In this document: positions 15,017-24,491 of the stretch, in pieces | Layout of the letters: the number at the start of each line of letters is the position of its first letter | Position numbering within the stretch: position 1 is the first letter of the stretch | Source: Sinomicrobium soli | Lineage (GTDB): Bacteria; Bacteroidota; Bacteroidia; Flavobacteriales; Flavobacteriaceae | Reading direction: 5' to 3' | NCBI RefSeq assembly: GCF_003285545.1 | Contig: NZ_QLNV01000022.1 | Span: 1-64,000 of the forward strand | Length of the DNA stretch: 64,000 bases | Program-made: the position numbers and the translations under genes | Notes under the pieces: model-generated | Told to the model about the DNA's origin: nothing | Database searches by the model: none | The model's input: only the letters and a program-made list of their open reading frames with translations

Positions 15017-15963
15017 AGCCGTTCAGGAAAAAAATAGCGGTCCTCGCAGGTATCAGCATCTTGCTGTGCGCCCTGTTCCTGTTGTACAACCTCGGGCCCG
15101 GAACGGCCTATGCGCTGGAACGCCGGGGGTATAAGATAGCGACCATGATCGTGGTGGCCTGCTGTGTGGCGTATTCTTCCGTCATTTTCCAGACCATTAC
15201 CAACAACAAGATACTCACCCCTTCCATCATGGGGTTCGAGGCGGTATACCTGCTGTTCCAGACCGTTATCGTGTTTATTTACGGCGACAAGACCTTCCAG
15301 GTGCTGACCCACAGCAATAACTTTTTCATTTCGGTGGTCCTGATGGTCCTCTTTGCCCTCGGGCTGTTTGCGGTACTCTTCAGGAAAAGGCACCGAAACC
15401 TCTATCTCATGCTGCTGATGGGGCTGGTGCTGGGTACGCTGTTCAGCACCTTGTCGTCCTTTATGCAGATCCTGATAGACCCCAACGAGTTTCTCATGGT
15501 CGAAGGGCAGATGTTCGCTTCCTTCAACAGGATCAATTTCGACCTGTTCTGGTATGCCTTCGGGCTGATGGGCATTACCTTTATCGTCGGTTGGCGCTAT
15601 ATGAAATACCTCGATGTACTGGCGCTGGGACGGGAAAATGCCATAAACCTGGGAGTGGATTACAACAGGACCGTAAGGGTATACCTGGTGCTGATCGCCG
15701 TACTGGTATCGGTGTCTACGGCGCTGGTAGGGCCCATCACCTTTCTCGGCATCCTGGTGACCAACCTGACCTACGAACTTTTCAGGACCTTCAGGCACCG
15801 TACCCTGATCCTCAGCTGCTGCCTGGTGTCCGTGATCGCCGTGGTGGGCGGGCAGTTTGTGGTGGAGCACCTGTTCAGGTTCAACACCGTGATCAGTATT
15901 ATTATCAATTTTATAGGGGGGATCTATTTTATATACCTCCTGCTAAGAACCAGAAAGATATGA
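15013..15963 (+). CDS. FecCD-family siderophore ABC permease, subunit 2
   Basis: The second permease (316 residues) forms a heterodimer with the preceding subunit. It is hydrophobic throughout, with FQTITNNKILTPSIMGFEAV near the N-terminus and VGPITFLGILVTNLTYELF as the ATPase-contact loop. This matches the YclO/FatC branch, where the canonical FecCD glycines are partly replaced. It begins in an ATGA overlap with subunit 1 and ends in an ATGA overlap with the ATPase. Confidence 0.88.
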   Translation: MKPFRKKIAVLAGISILLCALFLLYNLGPGTAYALERRGYKIATMIVVACCVAYSSVIFQTITNNKILTPSIMGFEAVYLLFQTVIVFIYGDKTFQVLTHSNNFFISVVLMVLFALGLFAVLFRKRHRNLYLMLLMGLVLGTLFSTLSSFMQILIDPNEFLMVEGQMFASFNRINFDLFWYAFGLMGITFIVGWRYMKYLDVLALGRENAINLGVDYNRTVRVYLVLIAVLVSVSTALVGPITFLGILVTNLTYELFRTFRHRTLILSCCLVSVIAVVGGQFVVEHLFRFNTVISIIINFIGGIYFIYLLLRTRKI

Positions 15964-16718
15964 TAGAAGCCAGGAATATTACCAAACGCTACGGGCAGAG
16001 ATCCATACTGGAAGAGGTCTCCATCCGGGTCCCGAAGGGCCGGATCACCTGCCTGATCGGGAGCAACGGGGCGGGAAAAAGTACCCTGCTCTCCATCATC
16101 AGCCGGTTGCTGGAACACGACGGGGGGACGGTACTGTTGGGGGACAGGGATATCAATGATTACAAAAACCGCATCCTGGCCCGGCAGTTGTCGTTCCTCA
16201 AACAGTCGAACAACATCAATATGCGGCTTACCGTAAGGGAACTGGTGGGTTTCGGGCGCTTTCCCTATTCCCAGGGCAGGCTTACGGCCGAAGACCAGCA
16301 GAAAATAGACGAGGCCCTCGGCTACCTGAACCTGGAGGAGATACAGCAGCAGTACCTTGACGAACTCAGCGGCGGACAGCGGCAGCGGGCTTTCCTGGCC
16401 ATGGTCGTGGCCCAGGATACCGACCATATTCTGCTGGATGAACCGCTGAATAACCTCGATATGAAACACGCGGTGTATATTATGAAGGTCCTGCGGAAAC
16501 TTACGGACGAACTGGGAAAAACCATCGTGGTGGTCCTGCACGATATCAATTTTGCCTCCCGTTATTCCGATTATATCGCAGCCCTGAAAAATTCGAAGAT
16601 CGCGTATTTCGACAAAACAGAAAATATCATCCGCCCCGAAATACTCCGCGAGGTCTTCGATATGGATTTTGAGATCGTATCCCTGAACGGGAAGAACGTT
16701 TGTAATTATTTCGGATGA
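15960..16718 (+). CDS. Siderophore ABC transporter ATP-binding protein
   Basis: The start is the ATG at 15960 in the ATGA overlap with the permease; the longer upstream frame is only a shadow of the permease gene. The 252-residue ATPase has Walker A GSNGAGKST (34-42), signature LSGGQ (136-140), Walker B ILLDEP (157-162) and the switch His194 (VVLHD). It powers iron-siderophore import in the cytoplasm, together with the two permeases and the binding lipoprotein encoded downstream at 17039. Confidence 0.93.
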   Translation: MIEARNITKRYGQRSILEEVSIRVPKGRITCLIGSNGAGKSTLLSIISRLLEHDGGTVLLGDRDINDYKNRILARQLSFLKQSNNINMRLTVRELVGFGRFPYSQGRLTAEDQQKIDEALGYLNLEEIQQQYLDELSGGQRQRAFLAMVVAQDTDHILLDEPLNNLDMKHAVYIMKVLRKLTDELGKTIVVVLHDINFASRYSDYIAALKNSKIAYFDKTENIIRPEILREVFDMDFEIVSLNGKNVCNYFG

Positions 16719-16728
16719 AGGGGGAGAG

Positions 16729-16756
16729 GGAAGTCGGAGGTCCGAAGATGGAAGTG
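16729..16756 (+). repeat. Phased heptamers of the GGAAGTC type
   Basis: Four in-phase units (GGAAGTC, GGAGGTC, CGAAGAT, GGAAGTG) begin 10 bases after the ATPase stop codon. The same GGAAGTC unit follows atpD at 39157. Confidence 0.5.
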
Positions 16757-16784
16757 CGGGGGCTGTTATCCCGAAGCCGGACTT

Positions 16785-17002
16785 GTCATTCCGACGATAG
16801 TGCCTGTCGGGCCGGGTTGGAGATTCTTCCCTCCGCTGCGCTCCGCTCTGAATGACAGGGCTTTGTCATTCCGACGATAGGAGGAATCTCTTTTGCTCCG
16901 TTGTGCTGTTGAGGTTCCTTCGGGCCGGGTTGGAGATTCCCTGCCTGCCGGACAGGCGGGTTCCCTTCGGTCTGAATGACAGGGGCTACGGCCTGAATGA
17001 CA
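16785..17002. repeat. Two tandem copies of the GTCATTCCGACGATAG repeat
   Basis: A short copy (16785-about 16857) and a full copy (16864-about 16981) stand head to tail, followed by a lone GAATGAC at 16994. Each runs from GTCATTCCGACGATAG to GAATGAC, which are the inverted ends. They fill the 320-base gap inside the importer locus and separate the ATPase from the binding-protein gene. Confidence 0.7.
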
Positions 17003-17038
17003 ATTATATATAAACAGTTAAACCTAAATACATTTCTT

Positions 17039-17995
17039 ATGAAAAAATATCTTTCTCTTTCGGTGTTAAGCCTCCTGGTGGCCCTGTCGGCCTGTAAGGG
17101 CGATAAGAAAAAACAGGATGGCGCTGCGGACGGAACCGTTGCATCCAAAACAATTGCCGTAGAACACTCCCTGGGTACGACGGAGGTAAAACAGCATCCT
17201 GAAAACGTGGTGGTACTTGATTACGGCTCCCTCGAGACGCTGGATGTGCTGGGGGTACCGGTGGCGGGGATTCCCAAATCGTCTTTCCTGCCTTCACACC
17301 TGGCAAAATACCGCGATGATGCCTCGATAGCCGATGTGGGCACCCTGGTGGAGGTGGATTTTGAGCAGATCAACGCCCTGGCCCCGGAGCTGATCATTAC
17401 CTCGGCCCGGTTACAGAAAGACTACCCCGAGCTTTCCAGGATCGCCCCTACCGTTTTTGTGGAGCTCGACCCGAAGGAGTATATGAGCAGTTTTGAAAAG
17501 AACGTACATACCCTGGCCGGGATATTCGGCAAGGAAAAGGAGGCCGATGAAGCTCTTGATGCTATAAGGAAAAAAGTGGAAGCCGTAAGGGCCCGTACGG
17601 CCGGTATGGAGGAAAAAGGACTGGTAGTGCTTTCCAACAACGGCAGGGTCAGTGCCTACGGAAGCGGTTCGCGCTTCGGGATGATCCACGATGTGCTGGG
17701 GGTGCCGGTAGCGTCTTCAGACCTGCAGACCTCGCCCGAAAGCCACCACGGGCGGAAAATATCGTATGAGTTTATACAGGAAATCAATCCCGGGTATATC
17801 TATGTGATAGACCGCGGTGCCGTGGTGACCAAAAAACCGCTGGAAAAGGAAGCCTTTGAAAATGCCCTGGTACAAAAAACCGATGCCTATAAAAACGGGA
17901 AGATCATATACCTTAACCCGGAAGTGTGGTACCTCTCGGGCGGGGGGATTATCTCCGTAAACAGGATGATAGACGAGATATCGGAAACCCTGTAA
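17039..17995 (+). CDS. Siderophore-binding lipoprotein of the ABC importer
   Basis: The start is the ATG at 17039; it gives MKKYLSLSVLSLLVALSAC, a lipoprotein signal with Cys19 as the lipidation site. The 318-residue protein is a class III periplasmic binding protein: PENVVVLDYGSLETLDVLGV at the first lobe, LAPELIITSARL, and a C-terminal lobe with WYLSGGGIISVNRMIDEI. It resembles the FatB/YclQ group. It completes the importer after two permeases and an ATPase, although two repeat copies separate it from them. No outer-membrane siderophore receptor is next to it. Confidence 0.9.
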   Translation: MKKYLSLSVLSLLVALSACKGDKKKQDGAADGTVASKTIAVEHSLGTTEVKQHPENVVVLDYGSLETLDVLGVPVAGIPKSSFLPSHLAKYRDDASIADVGTLVEVDFEQINALAPELIITSARLQKDYPELSRIAPTVFVELDPKEYMSSFEKNVHTLAGIFGKEKEADEALDAIRKKVEAVRARTAGMEEKGLVVLSNNGRVSAYGSGSRFGMIHDVLGVPVASSDLQTSPESHHGRKISYEFIQEINPGYIYVIDRGAVVTKKPLEKEAFENALVQKTDAYKNGKIIYLNPEVWYLSGGGIISVNRMIDEISETL

Positions 17996-18040
17996 CCGTC
18001 TGCTGCCGGGCTGTTGCTGCCCCGGTTATTCCCGGAAACA

Positions 18041-18073
18041 CAAAAAAACAGGCCGCCTGATCCAGACGGCCTG
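18041..18073. terminator. Terminator between convergent genes
   Basis: CAGGCCG (18049-18055) pairs with CGGCCTG (18067-18073). The run of A at 18042-18048 gives a U-tract on the minus strand, so it works best for the metalloprotease transcript. Confidence 0.6.
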
Positions 18074-18091
18074 ATTACTGTGCTTATTCCA

Positions 18092-18111
18092 TTAACATAT
18101 TAATATGTTAA
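18092..18111. other. Perfect 20-bp palindrome
   Basis: Arms TTAACATATT/AATATGTTAA meet without a spacer. It lies in the 240-base space between the convergent binding-protein and metalloprotease genes, so a promoter operator is unlikely. It may be part of the transcript end or a protein-binding site. Confidence 0.5.
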
Positions 18112-18235
18112 ACTACCCCAAAAAAATAAACAGCAGTAATTTTTTATTGCAACAATGGGCAGTATACCCGTTATAAGTACCCGGAACCGGGTATAGGGTC
18201 CCAAATGCCAACTTTCCGGTCTTGAAAGTACGAAA

Positions 18236-21200
18236 TTATTGCGGACTTTTGATGACTTTGACCGTCTTTTTTAAATTTTTTCCCTTTATGCTTATGATAT
18301 AGGCTCCCGGACTGAGCCCCTGGAGCTCCAGGGGGATGTCTGCCGTGGCCTGTTCATAGCTCCCGGAAGCCATCAGCACACCGGACAGGTTGTATACCCG
18401 TATGTGAAACGGACCCTGCACATCGTTCCCTATCCGGGCATATACCGGGCCGGTAAAGGGGTTGGGATAGACGACAATATCATCGGGAGCAAAAAATATA
18501 CGGGTTTCGTATGTGCCCTGGCAGTCCTGTTCCGAAACTACCGAAAGGATATTTTCACCCGGTTCCAGGGGCAGGATAATGTTTTCCGCGTCGGTTTCGG
18601 TAACCGTTCCGTTAAGGGAGATGGTATAGCGGTGCCCGCCGTCCATCTGCAGTTCCAGGGTGTTGTTGCCGCCGTGTACCACGGGAATTACCGAAAGCCC
18701 GCTCGATATGGCGACCGCTGTCTCATGGCACTGCCGGAACGAAGAATTGCCGGTTACGGTAAAGCACAGTTCGTAAGTCCCTTCGGGCAGGTTTTCTGCC
18801 GACCAGGTTTCCGTAAAGTCTTCTGTGTGCTGAATGCCGTTCCCGCTGATCGTCACCTGGTAGGGCAGCGCCACCATGGCCGTTACCGAGATGATACCGT
18901 CGCTGTTGCCCTCGCAGGAAACTTCCGCCGTCTCTATGACAAAATTGTCTGCGGCAGGATCGGGGCAGCGGGTAATGCCGAAAGCGTTTATCGTTCCGCC
19001 ATCGGAAATATGGTTGTCTGTAACGCTCAGGGTCCACGTCCCTTCGGTACGCTCTCCCCGGAATGCCGTCAGGGCCTGTTCGGGCCGTACTGTTCCGCCT
19101 ATCGCGGGGTTGTTGTTGCAGTTTACGGGCGCCCCGGCATCGCTGAAAACGGCATTGATGTTTTCCGATCCCGGGCAGATATCCGAAAAAAGCCGTACCG
19201 CGGTACCGGAGGGAGAGGTCAGCGTTACGGTAAGATCGGCTGCCCAGCTGTGGGTAATATCCAGGCTTACCGTGATGCCGCCCGTGATCATGTCGTTATC
19301 GGTGATCTCCAGCACGGAGGTCACCGTACCTGAGCTGTTTTCGGGGATCACTACCGTGTCGCTGCTGGTGTAGGTATGGCATCCCGTGGCCGGGGTACTG
19401 AAAGAAAAGGGACTGCCGTAAGCTCCCGCCCCGCAGGGGTTCAGGGGCCTTACCCTCCAGTAATAGGTGCGGTCGTTCCGGAGGGAGGAAGGGCGGAATA
19501 CGGGAAAAGCCACGGTGTCCTGCTGTACCGCCGTTGCAAAATCAGGGGTTTCCGATAGCTGTATTTCGTAACTGCCGGCATTGGGCGGGGCTTCCCATTC
19601 CAGGGCAACGCCTTCGGGAGGGATGTCCGTAGCCCCGTTTTCGGGAAGGGTAAGGGCCACGGGGGCAAACCCGGTGTCGTGAAGTGTGAGGGTGAGCGGT
19701 ATCTCCGGTGTACTGTCGCCAGAGGTTCCGGTAAGCTGTAATGTGTATGTTCCCGGTATACTGCCCGAAGCGGTCACGGTAACTTCGGTACCGTCTGCCG
19801 TAGCGCTTTCCGGGTCGATGGTCACATCGATGCCTTCCGGGGCCGTTGCCGAAAAAAGGGTGGTGCCCGGAAAACCGTTATAAGTGTGATATACGAAAGT
19901 GTATACCGCTTCTTCGCCGGTACAGGCAGTCTGCGAAAGCGCTTCGAAATCCATGGTGTAATCTGCCGGGACGACGGTAAGGTTGGCCCCGTTGACGGCG
20001 AAAAACACCTGGTCTGCGGGCTTTACCATGATCCGCGCTTCGGAAGTGCTTATGCCGCCGGGGACCACCACGGTGGCTTCCCCGCTGTTGGGCACTCCTT
20101 CGGCCAGCAGTACCCTGTTGTTGAGGTCGTTGCCCGGAAGCAGGAAGATATCGGTGGTTTCTGCCCCGATCGCCCCGCTGTGGGTACCGGCCACATCCCA
20201 GGTAACGGTTTCGGGATGACCGGCGGTAAGCGTGGCCGTCGTGTTGTGGGAGCTTACGGTAAAGGGCCCCGCGTCAGCGGTGACGGTAAGGCGTACCCGG
20301 TCGCTGCCGGTCTGTCCTCCCCCCGGGTGGCCGTCGCGTACCAGGAAGGAAAAATTCAGCTCCCGGCCTGTGGCGGGGAGTACTTCCCAGGCATTGGAGA
20401 GGCTTCCCGAAAAAATATCTTCCGGCCGGGGGAAATACCGTTCGGGGATTTCCGAAGGGGGATAGGAACGGAACAGGGGCCCGCCGGGCGAGGAAGCATC
20501 GGGATATCCTTCGTAGATCTGGTTGTCGGCCTGTTCCCAGGAGTAGGTCAGTACATCGCCGTCGGGGTCGGAAGCCGTACCTGTCAGTACAAAGGGCGTC
20601 CCGGCCGGGATCACCCGGTCGTCTCCGGCATCGGCCGCAGGAGGGAGGTTTCCCGTACTTTCCGTTATGGCGCAGCTCCCGGAAGCGATATGCTCCCATA
20701 CCTGGGAAATACTTACCGCGTGAAAATAGGCATCGCTGTTTACCTGGATGTTCGGGGGGCATATCCCGGCATAGCCCATGATGGTGGAACCGCTGCCCGG
20801 CTCCACTGCCGTATGGTTGCTGCGCTCGTCGCCGCAGTAGTTGTTAAAGGTGTGGGTAGCGCCGAACTGGTGGCCTATTTCATGGGCTACATAGTCTATG
20901 GCAAAGGGGTCGTCTATCGGCGATGAGGTGCCGGTAACCCCCCTGGCCTTGTTCTCCGTACACAGCGATCCCAGTTCCGCAATGCCCCCGGCGCCGGTAC
21001 TGAATACGTGCCCGATATCGTAATGGTCCGCACCGATGAGCGAGTCGATAATAGGCTGTATCTCTTCGATCAGGGTCCTGCCCCGGTCGTTGGTCATCCC
21101 GTCGGTGTCGGGGTCCAGGAAAATAAGGGTGTCGTTGTGGTCTACAAGTTGTAAAAAAACCGAAAGGTCGCGTGCGTAGATACCGTTTACCCGGGTCATG

Positions 21201-21922
21201 ATGGTGTTCATGGCAGCGAGTACGGCGGCCTTTTTTTCGGTGTCGGTACCCTGGGTAACCCCCGCCTGGGCGATATGGTACTGTGCGAATTCCCCGGTAC
21301 AGGCCAGGGCCATTCTGTAGGTGCGCAATACGCCGTCGTCGGGGCCATTGCCGGAGGGGTTGCCCTGGGGAGGGATGATGCCCATGGGCCGTGCATCGGC
21401 CATGAAAGCACAGGTAAATGCTTTTTCATAGGGCGAAAAGTCCTGGCGGGAAGCCAGGTAATAGCGGTCTTTTTCCGTTTCCGAAGGATTGAGGTAATAG
21501 GTGCCTTCCGCATCGTGTACCGTGGCATGCAGGCCGAGGTGGTCCATACTGAAGCGGATCTCCGTGCCCGGATGCTGCAGGGACACCCCGCGGTACGACC
21601 GGATACCCGGGTATTTCCCGGCCAGCGCCGGGGATAAGACCGGGGTCTCCGATATCCTGAAGGCCTCGGTACCGCCGTGGCGTACCGGGAAGCTTACCAC
21701 GGTACCGCCGCTCCTGGCCGACAGGGAGCGGGAAGTAGCGGTGCCGAGCTGCGCCCGCAGCGCATCGCTCCGCAACAGGTACCCGTCCGGCGTGCCGGCA
21801 TTTTTTACCAGCCCGGAAGGAATATCGCGCAGGGCCGTTTTCTGCCAGGGAGACTCCTGTGCCCCCAGGGGAAACGAAATAAGCAGAAAACCAAGGAATA
21901 GTAGTAGTAGGGGTCTTTTCAT
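18236..21922 (-). CDS. Secreted reprolysin-like metalloprotease with type IX sorting domain
   Basis: The start is the ATG at 21922 (MKRPLLLLFLGFLLISFPLG, signal peptide); the frame is open further upstream without coding character. The protein has about 1228 residues. The zinc-protease motif HEIGHQFGATH lies at 347-357, followed by a Met-turn-like segment (GSTIMGYAGICPP). After the catalytic domain come Ig or Fn3-like modules, then a proprotein-convertase P-domain-like region (SSGTVTSVLEITDNDMITGG and onward). The C-terminus (about the last 80 residues, IVVYPNPFTGPVYARIGN to the end) is a Por/type IX secretion sorting domain. The product should be exported across both membranes and attached or released. 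Confidence 0.9.
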   Translation of the reverse strand: MKRPLLLLFLGFLLISFPLGAQESPWQKTALRDIPSGLVKNAGTPDGYLLRSDALRAQLGTATSRSLSARSGGTVVSFPVRHGGTEAFRISETPVLSPALAGKYPGIRSYRGVSLQHPGTEIRFSMDHLGLHATVHDAEGTYYLNPSETEKDRYYLASRQDFSPYEKAFTCAFMADARPMGIIPPQGNPSGNGPDDGVLRTYRMALACTGEFAQYHIAQAGVTQGTDTEKKAAVLAAMNTIMTRVNGIYARDLSVFLQLVDHNDTLIFLDPDTDGMTNDRGRTLIEEIQPIIDSLIGADHYDIGHVFSTGAGGIAELGSLCTENKARGVTGTSSPIDDPFAIDYVAHEIGHQFGATHTFNNYCGDERSNHTAVEPGSGSTIMGYAGICPPNIQVNSDAYFHAVSISQVWEHIASGSCAITESTGNLPPAADAGDDRVIPAGTPFVLTGTASDPDGDVLTYSWEQADNQIYEGYPDASSPGGPLFRSYPPSEIPERYFPRPEDIFSGSLSNAWEVLPATGRELNFSFLVRDGHPGGGQTGSDRVRLTVTADAGPFTVSSHNTTATLTAGHPETVTWDVAGTHSGAIGAETTDIFLLPGNDLNNRVLLAEGVPNSGEATVVVPGGISTSEARIMVKPADQVFFAVNGANLTVVPADYTMDFEALSQTACTGEEAVYTFVYHTYNGFPGTTLFSATAPEGIDVTIDPESATADGTEVTVTASGSIPGTYTLQLTGTSGDSTPEIPLTLTLHDTGFAPVALTLPENGATDIPPEGVALEWEAPPNAGSYEIQLSETPDFATAVQQDTVAFPVFRPSSLRNDRTYYWRVRPLNPCGAGAYGSPFSFSTPATGCHTYTSSDTVVIPENSSGTVTSVLEITDNDMITGGITVSLDITHSWAADLTVTLTSPSGTAVRLFSDICPGSENINAVFSDAGAPVNCNNNPAIGGTVRPEQALTAFRGERTEGTWTLSVTDNHISDGGTINAFGITRCPDPAADNFVIETAEVSCEGNSDGIISVTAMVALPYQVTISGNGIQHTEDFTETWSAENLPEGTYELCFTVTGNSSFRQCHETAVAISSGLSVIPVVHGGNNTLELQMDGGHRYTISLNGTVTETDAENIILPLEPGENILSVVSEQDCQGTYETRIFFAPDDIVVYPNPFTGPVYARIGNDVQGPFHIRVYNLSGVLMASGSYEQATADIPLELQGLSPGAYIISIKGKNLKKTVKVIKSPQ

Positions 21923-22014
21923 AGGCATCCGGATCTGGTTGATACCTGTAAATGTAAAGAATAATTTGTAACCCTGCTGCCACAAAACAGTTAGGAGTTC
22001 AGAGTTGTGATTCA

Positions 22015-22035
22015 AACCTTCAACCCCCAACTACA
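22015..22035 (+). repeat. Phased heptamers AACCTTC/AACCCCC/AACTACA
   Basis: Three in-phase AACnnnn units lie between the divergent metalloprotease and ribF genes, about 60 bases before the ribF start. Confidence 0.35.
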
Positions 22036-22093
22036 TAACACAACTAAAGATTAAAATTTGTTACTTTGTAGTGTGGGATAAAAAACCGTATTC

Positions 22094-23026
22094 GTGATCA
22101 TTAAAAAAACACTTGCCGACAATAGCGGAACAGGCTTTTCCGTCGTAACGATAGGCACGTTCGACGGCGTACATGTAGGCCACCGGAAAATACTGGAAAG
22201 GCTGATAGAAAGTGCCAGGGCCAATAACCTGAAATCTACCCTGCTCACCTTTTTTCCGCATCCGCGTATGGTATTGCAGCAGGATGCCGATATCAAGCTT
22301 ATCAACACCCTGGACGAGAAGATCGCCATCCTGGAAAAAAGCGGGCTGGAGCAGCTGATCATTTACCCTTTTACACGCGAATTCTCCAGGCTTACCGCCA
22401 TAGAATTTGTCCGTGACATTATTGTAGACAAACTCAGGGCGCGGAAAGTGATTATCGGGTACGACCACCGTTTCGGCCGCAACCGGACCGCTACCATAAA
22501 AGACCTCAGGGAATACGGCGAAACCTACGAATTTGATGTGGAGGAGATCGGGGTGGAAGAGGTGGATGCGGTTTCTGTGAGTTCTACCAAGATACGCAGG
22601 GCCCTGGAAGAGGGAGATATGGAGACGGCCAACCAGTACCTGGGGTACGATTTTATGCTTACGGGCGAGGTGGTAAAAGGCAAAGGGCTCGGGAAGCAGA
22701 TGCGTTATCCCACGGCCAACCTGCACATCGCGGAGACCTATAAACTGATCCCGGCAAAAGGGGTGTACGTGGTGAAAAGCGAAATAGACGACAGGGTGGT
22801 ATACGGGATGATGAATATAGGGTTCAACCCTACTGTTAACGGCGACAGGCAGTCCATCGAAATCCATTTTTTTGATTTTGACAGGGATATTTACGGAAAA
22901 AAGATCCGGATAGACATGCTGAAGAGGTTGCGGGACGAAGTGCGTTTTGATTCGGTGGAGTCGCTTACCCTCCAGCTTCACAAGGATAAGGAAAATGCCC
23001 TGGAATATTTACGGGAACGACGGTAA
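22094..23026 (+). CDS. ribF: Bifunctional riboflavin kinase / FAD synthetase
   Basis: This 310-residue cytosolic enzyme makes FMN and FAD from riboflavin. The N-terminal nucleotidyltransferase domain has VVTIGTFDGVHVGH (about 17-30) and IIGYDHRFGRNR. The C-terminal riboflavin kinase domain starts near residue 185 with GEVVKGKGLGKQMRYPTANL. Length is normal for the bacterial family. The start codon is GTG. It is divergent from the metalloprotease gene and followed 66 bases later by the HTTM protein gene, probably in the same direction of transcription. Confidence 0.95.
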   Translation: MIIKKTLADNSGTGFSVVTIGTFDGVHVGHRKILERLIESARANNLKSTLLTFFPHPRMVLQQDADIKLINTLDEKIAILEKSGLEQLIIYPFTREFSRLTAIEFVRDIIVDKLRARKVIIGYDHRFGRNRTATIKDLREYGETYEFDVEEIGVEEVDAVSVSSTKIRRALEEGDMETANQYLGYDFMLTGEVVKGKGLGKQMRYPTANLHIAETYKLIPAKGVYVVKSEIDDRVVYGMMNIGFNPTVNGDRQSIEIHFFDFDRDIYGKKIRIDMLKRLRDEVRFDSVESLTLQLHKDKENALEYLRERR

Positions 23027-23092
23027 TGCCGGCCTTTGCGGAAGGTGGAGGGCCTGTTTTTAATCTCGCACAGAGCGCAATTTTATGATCGT

Positions 23093-24406
23093 ATGAATAC
23101 ACTGCTGTTTAAGCGCATTGACAATGCCCCGCTGATCGTGTTCCGGGTAGTATTCGGGCTGCTTATTTTCCTGGAATCGGTGGGGGCCATTTTTACGGGC
23201 TGGATCAAGGTAACCCTCATCCGCCCCGGGTTTACCTTCAACTTTATAGGGTTCGACTGGTTACAACCCCTGCCGGGCAACGGCATGTATTTCTATTTTG
23301 CACTGATGGGGCTCTTCGGCCTGTTTGTGATGATAGGGTACAAATACCGGTGGAGCCTCGCTGCCTTTACCCTGATGTGGACAGCGGTATACCTGATGCA
23401 GAAAGCATCTTATAATAATCATTATTACCTGCTTATCCTGCTGTGCCTGCTGATGCTGGTACAGCCCGCAAACCGCTACCTGTCGGTCGATGCCCGGCAG
23501 AACCCGGCCATTCGCGATATTTCCATGCCCCGATGGAGTGCGCTGATCATTATCCTGCAGGTGTGGATCGTGTATACGTATGCTGCCGCAGCCAAACTGT
23601 ACCCCGACTGGCTCAATTATTCCATGGCGGAAAACCTGATGCTGGGGCGAAAGGATTACCCGATTATCGGCGGATTGCTGCAACAGCACTGGCTGCACGT
23701 GTTTATTACCTGGGCGGGAATACTTTTCGACGGGCTCGTGGTGCCGTTGCTGTTGTGGAAACCCACCAGGAAACTGGCTTTTGCGGCGTCGGTGGTATTT
23801 CACCTGTTCAATTCGGTAGTGTTCCAGATCGGGATATTCCCCTATATGTCGCTGGGGTTTACGGTGTTTTTCTTTGCCCCGGAAACCATACGCCGTATCT
23901 TCCTGAAACGAAAACCGCGGTATACCGAAGGTGAAATAAGGGTACCGGAACACCGGAATTTCCTCGTGCTGGCGGGCATTGTTTATTTCCTGGTCCAGGT
24001 CGGGCTGCCCCTGCGGCATCACGCCATACCGGGCGATGTGCTGTGGACCGAGGAAGGGCACCGTATGAGCTGGCGCATGATGCTGAGGAGCAAGGGAGGC
24101 TATATCCGTTTTAAGGTAGTAGACAAGCAGACCGGGGCCACGGAGACCATATCTCCCAAAGACCGGCTGACGGTAAAACAGCAGCGTATGATAGCGACCA
24201 AGCCCGATGTGATCTGGCAGTTCGCACAGCGGCTGAAAAAAGAATATGCCCGCCAGGGTAAAGACGTGGCCGTATATGCCATAGGCAAGGTTAGCGTGAA
24301 CCGGAAACCCCTGCACGCCCTGATCGATCCCGAAACAGACCTGGCCTCGGTAAAGTGGGACCCCTTCCGCCACAGCCCGTGGATACTCCCTGCCCCCTGG
24401 GATTGA
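23093..24406 (+). CDS. HTTM-domain membrane protein
   Basis: The start is the ATG at 23093 (MNTLLFKRIDNAPLIVFRVV). The 437-residue protein has several transmembrane helices in its N-terminal 290 residues, with the HTTM-type pattern (SYNNHYYLLILLCLLMLVQP, AAAKLYPDWLNYSMAENLML), and a soluble C-terminal domain. HTTM domains are related to the vitamin K-dependent gamma-carboxylase membrane region. In bacteria the substrate is generally unknown. It follows ribF closely. The C-terminal DPFRHSPWILPAPWD ending is characteristic of flavobacterial relatives from memory. Confidence 0.8.
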   Translation: MNTLLFKRIDNAPLIVFRVVFGLLIFLESVGAIFTGWIKVTLIRPGFTFNFIGFDWLQPLPGNGMYFYFALMGLFGLFVMIGYKYRWSLAAFTLMWTAVYLMQKASYNNHYYLLILLCLLMLVQPANRYLSVDARQNPAIRDISMPRWSALIIILQVWIVYTYAAAAKLYPDWLNYSMAENLMLGRKDYPIIGGLLQQHWLHVFITWAGILFDGLVVPLLLWKPTRKLAFAASVVFHLFNSVVFQIGIFPYMSLGFTVFFFAPETIRRIFLKRKPRYTEGEIRVPEHRNFLVLAGIVYFLVQVGLPLRHHAIPGDVLWTEEGHRMSWRMMLRSKGGYIRFKVVDKQTGATETISPKDRLTVKQQRMIATKPDVIWQFAQRLKKEYARQGKDVAVYAIGKVSVNRKPLHALIDPETDLASVKWDPFRHSPWILPAPWD

Positions 24407-24491
24407 TGTTTTCCAGATTCACCAAAGTTTCATCATATTTATTCCCACTTTTCAGGCCGTACCAAATTCGTGTCTCCGTTCAGTTTCCTTT

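Noticed and set aside
18404-19333. Long open frames antisense to the metalloprotease gene
   Set aside because: They are shadows of a GC-balanced gene with strong codon bias; the minus-strand protein has clear domains.
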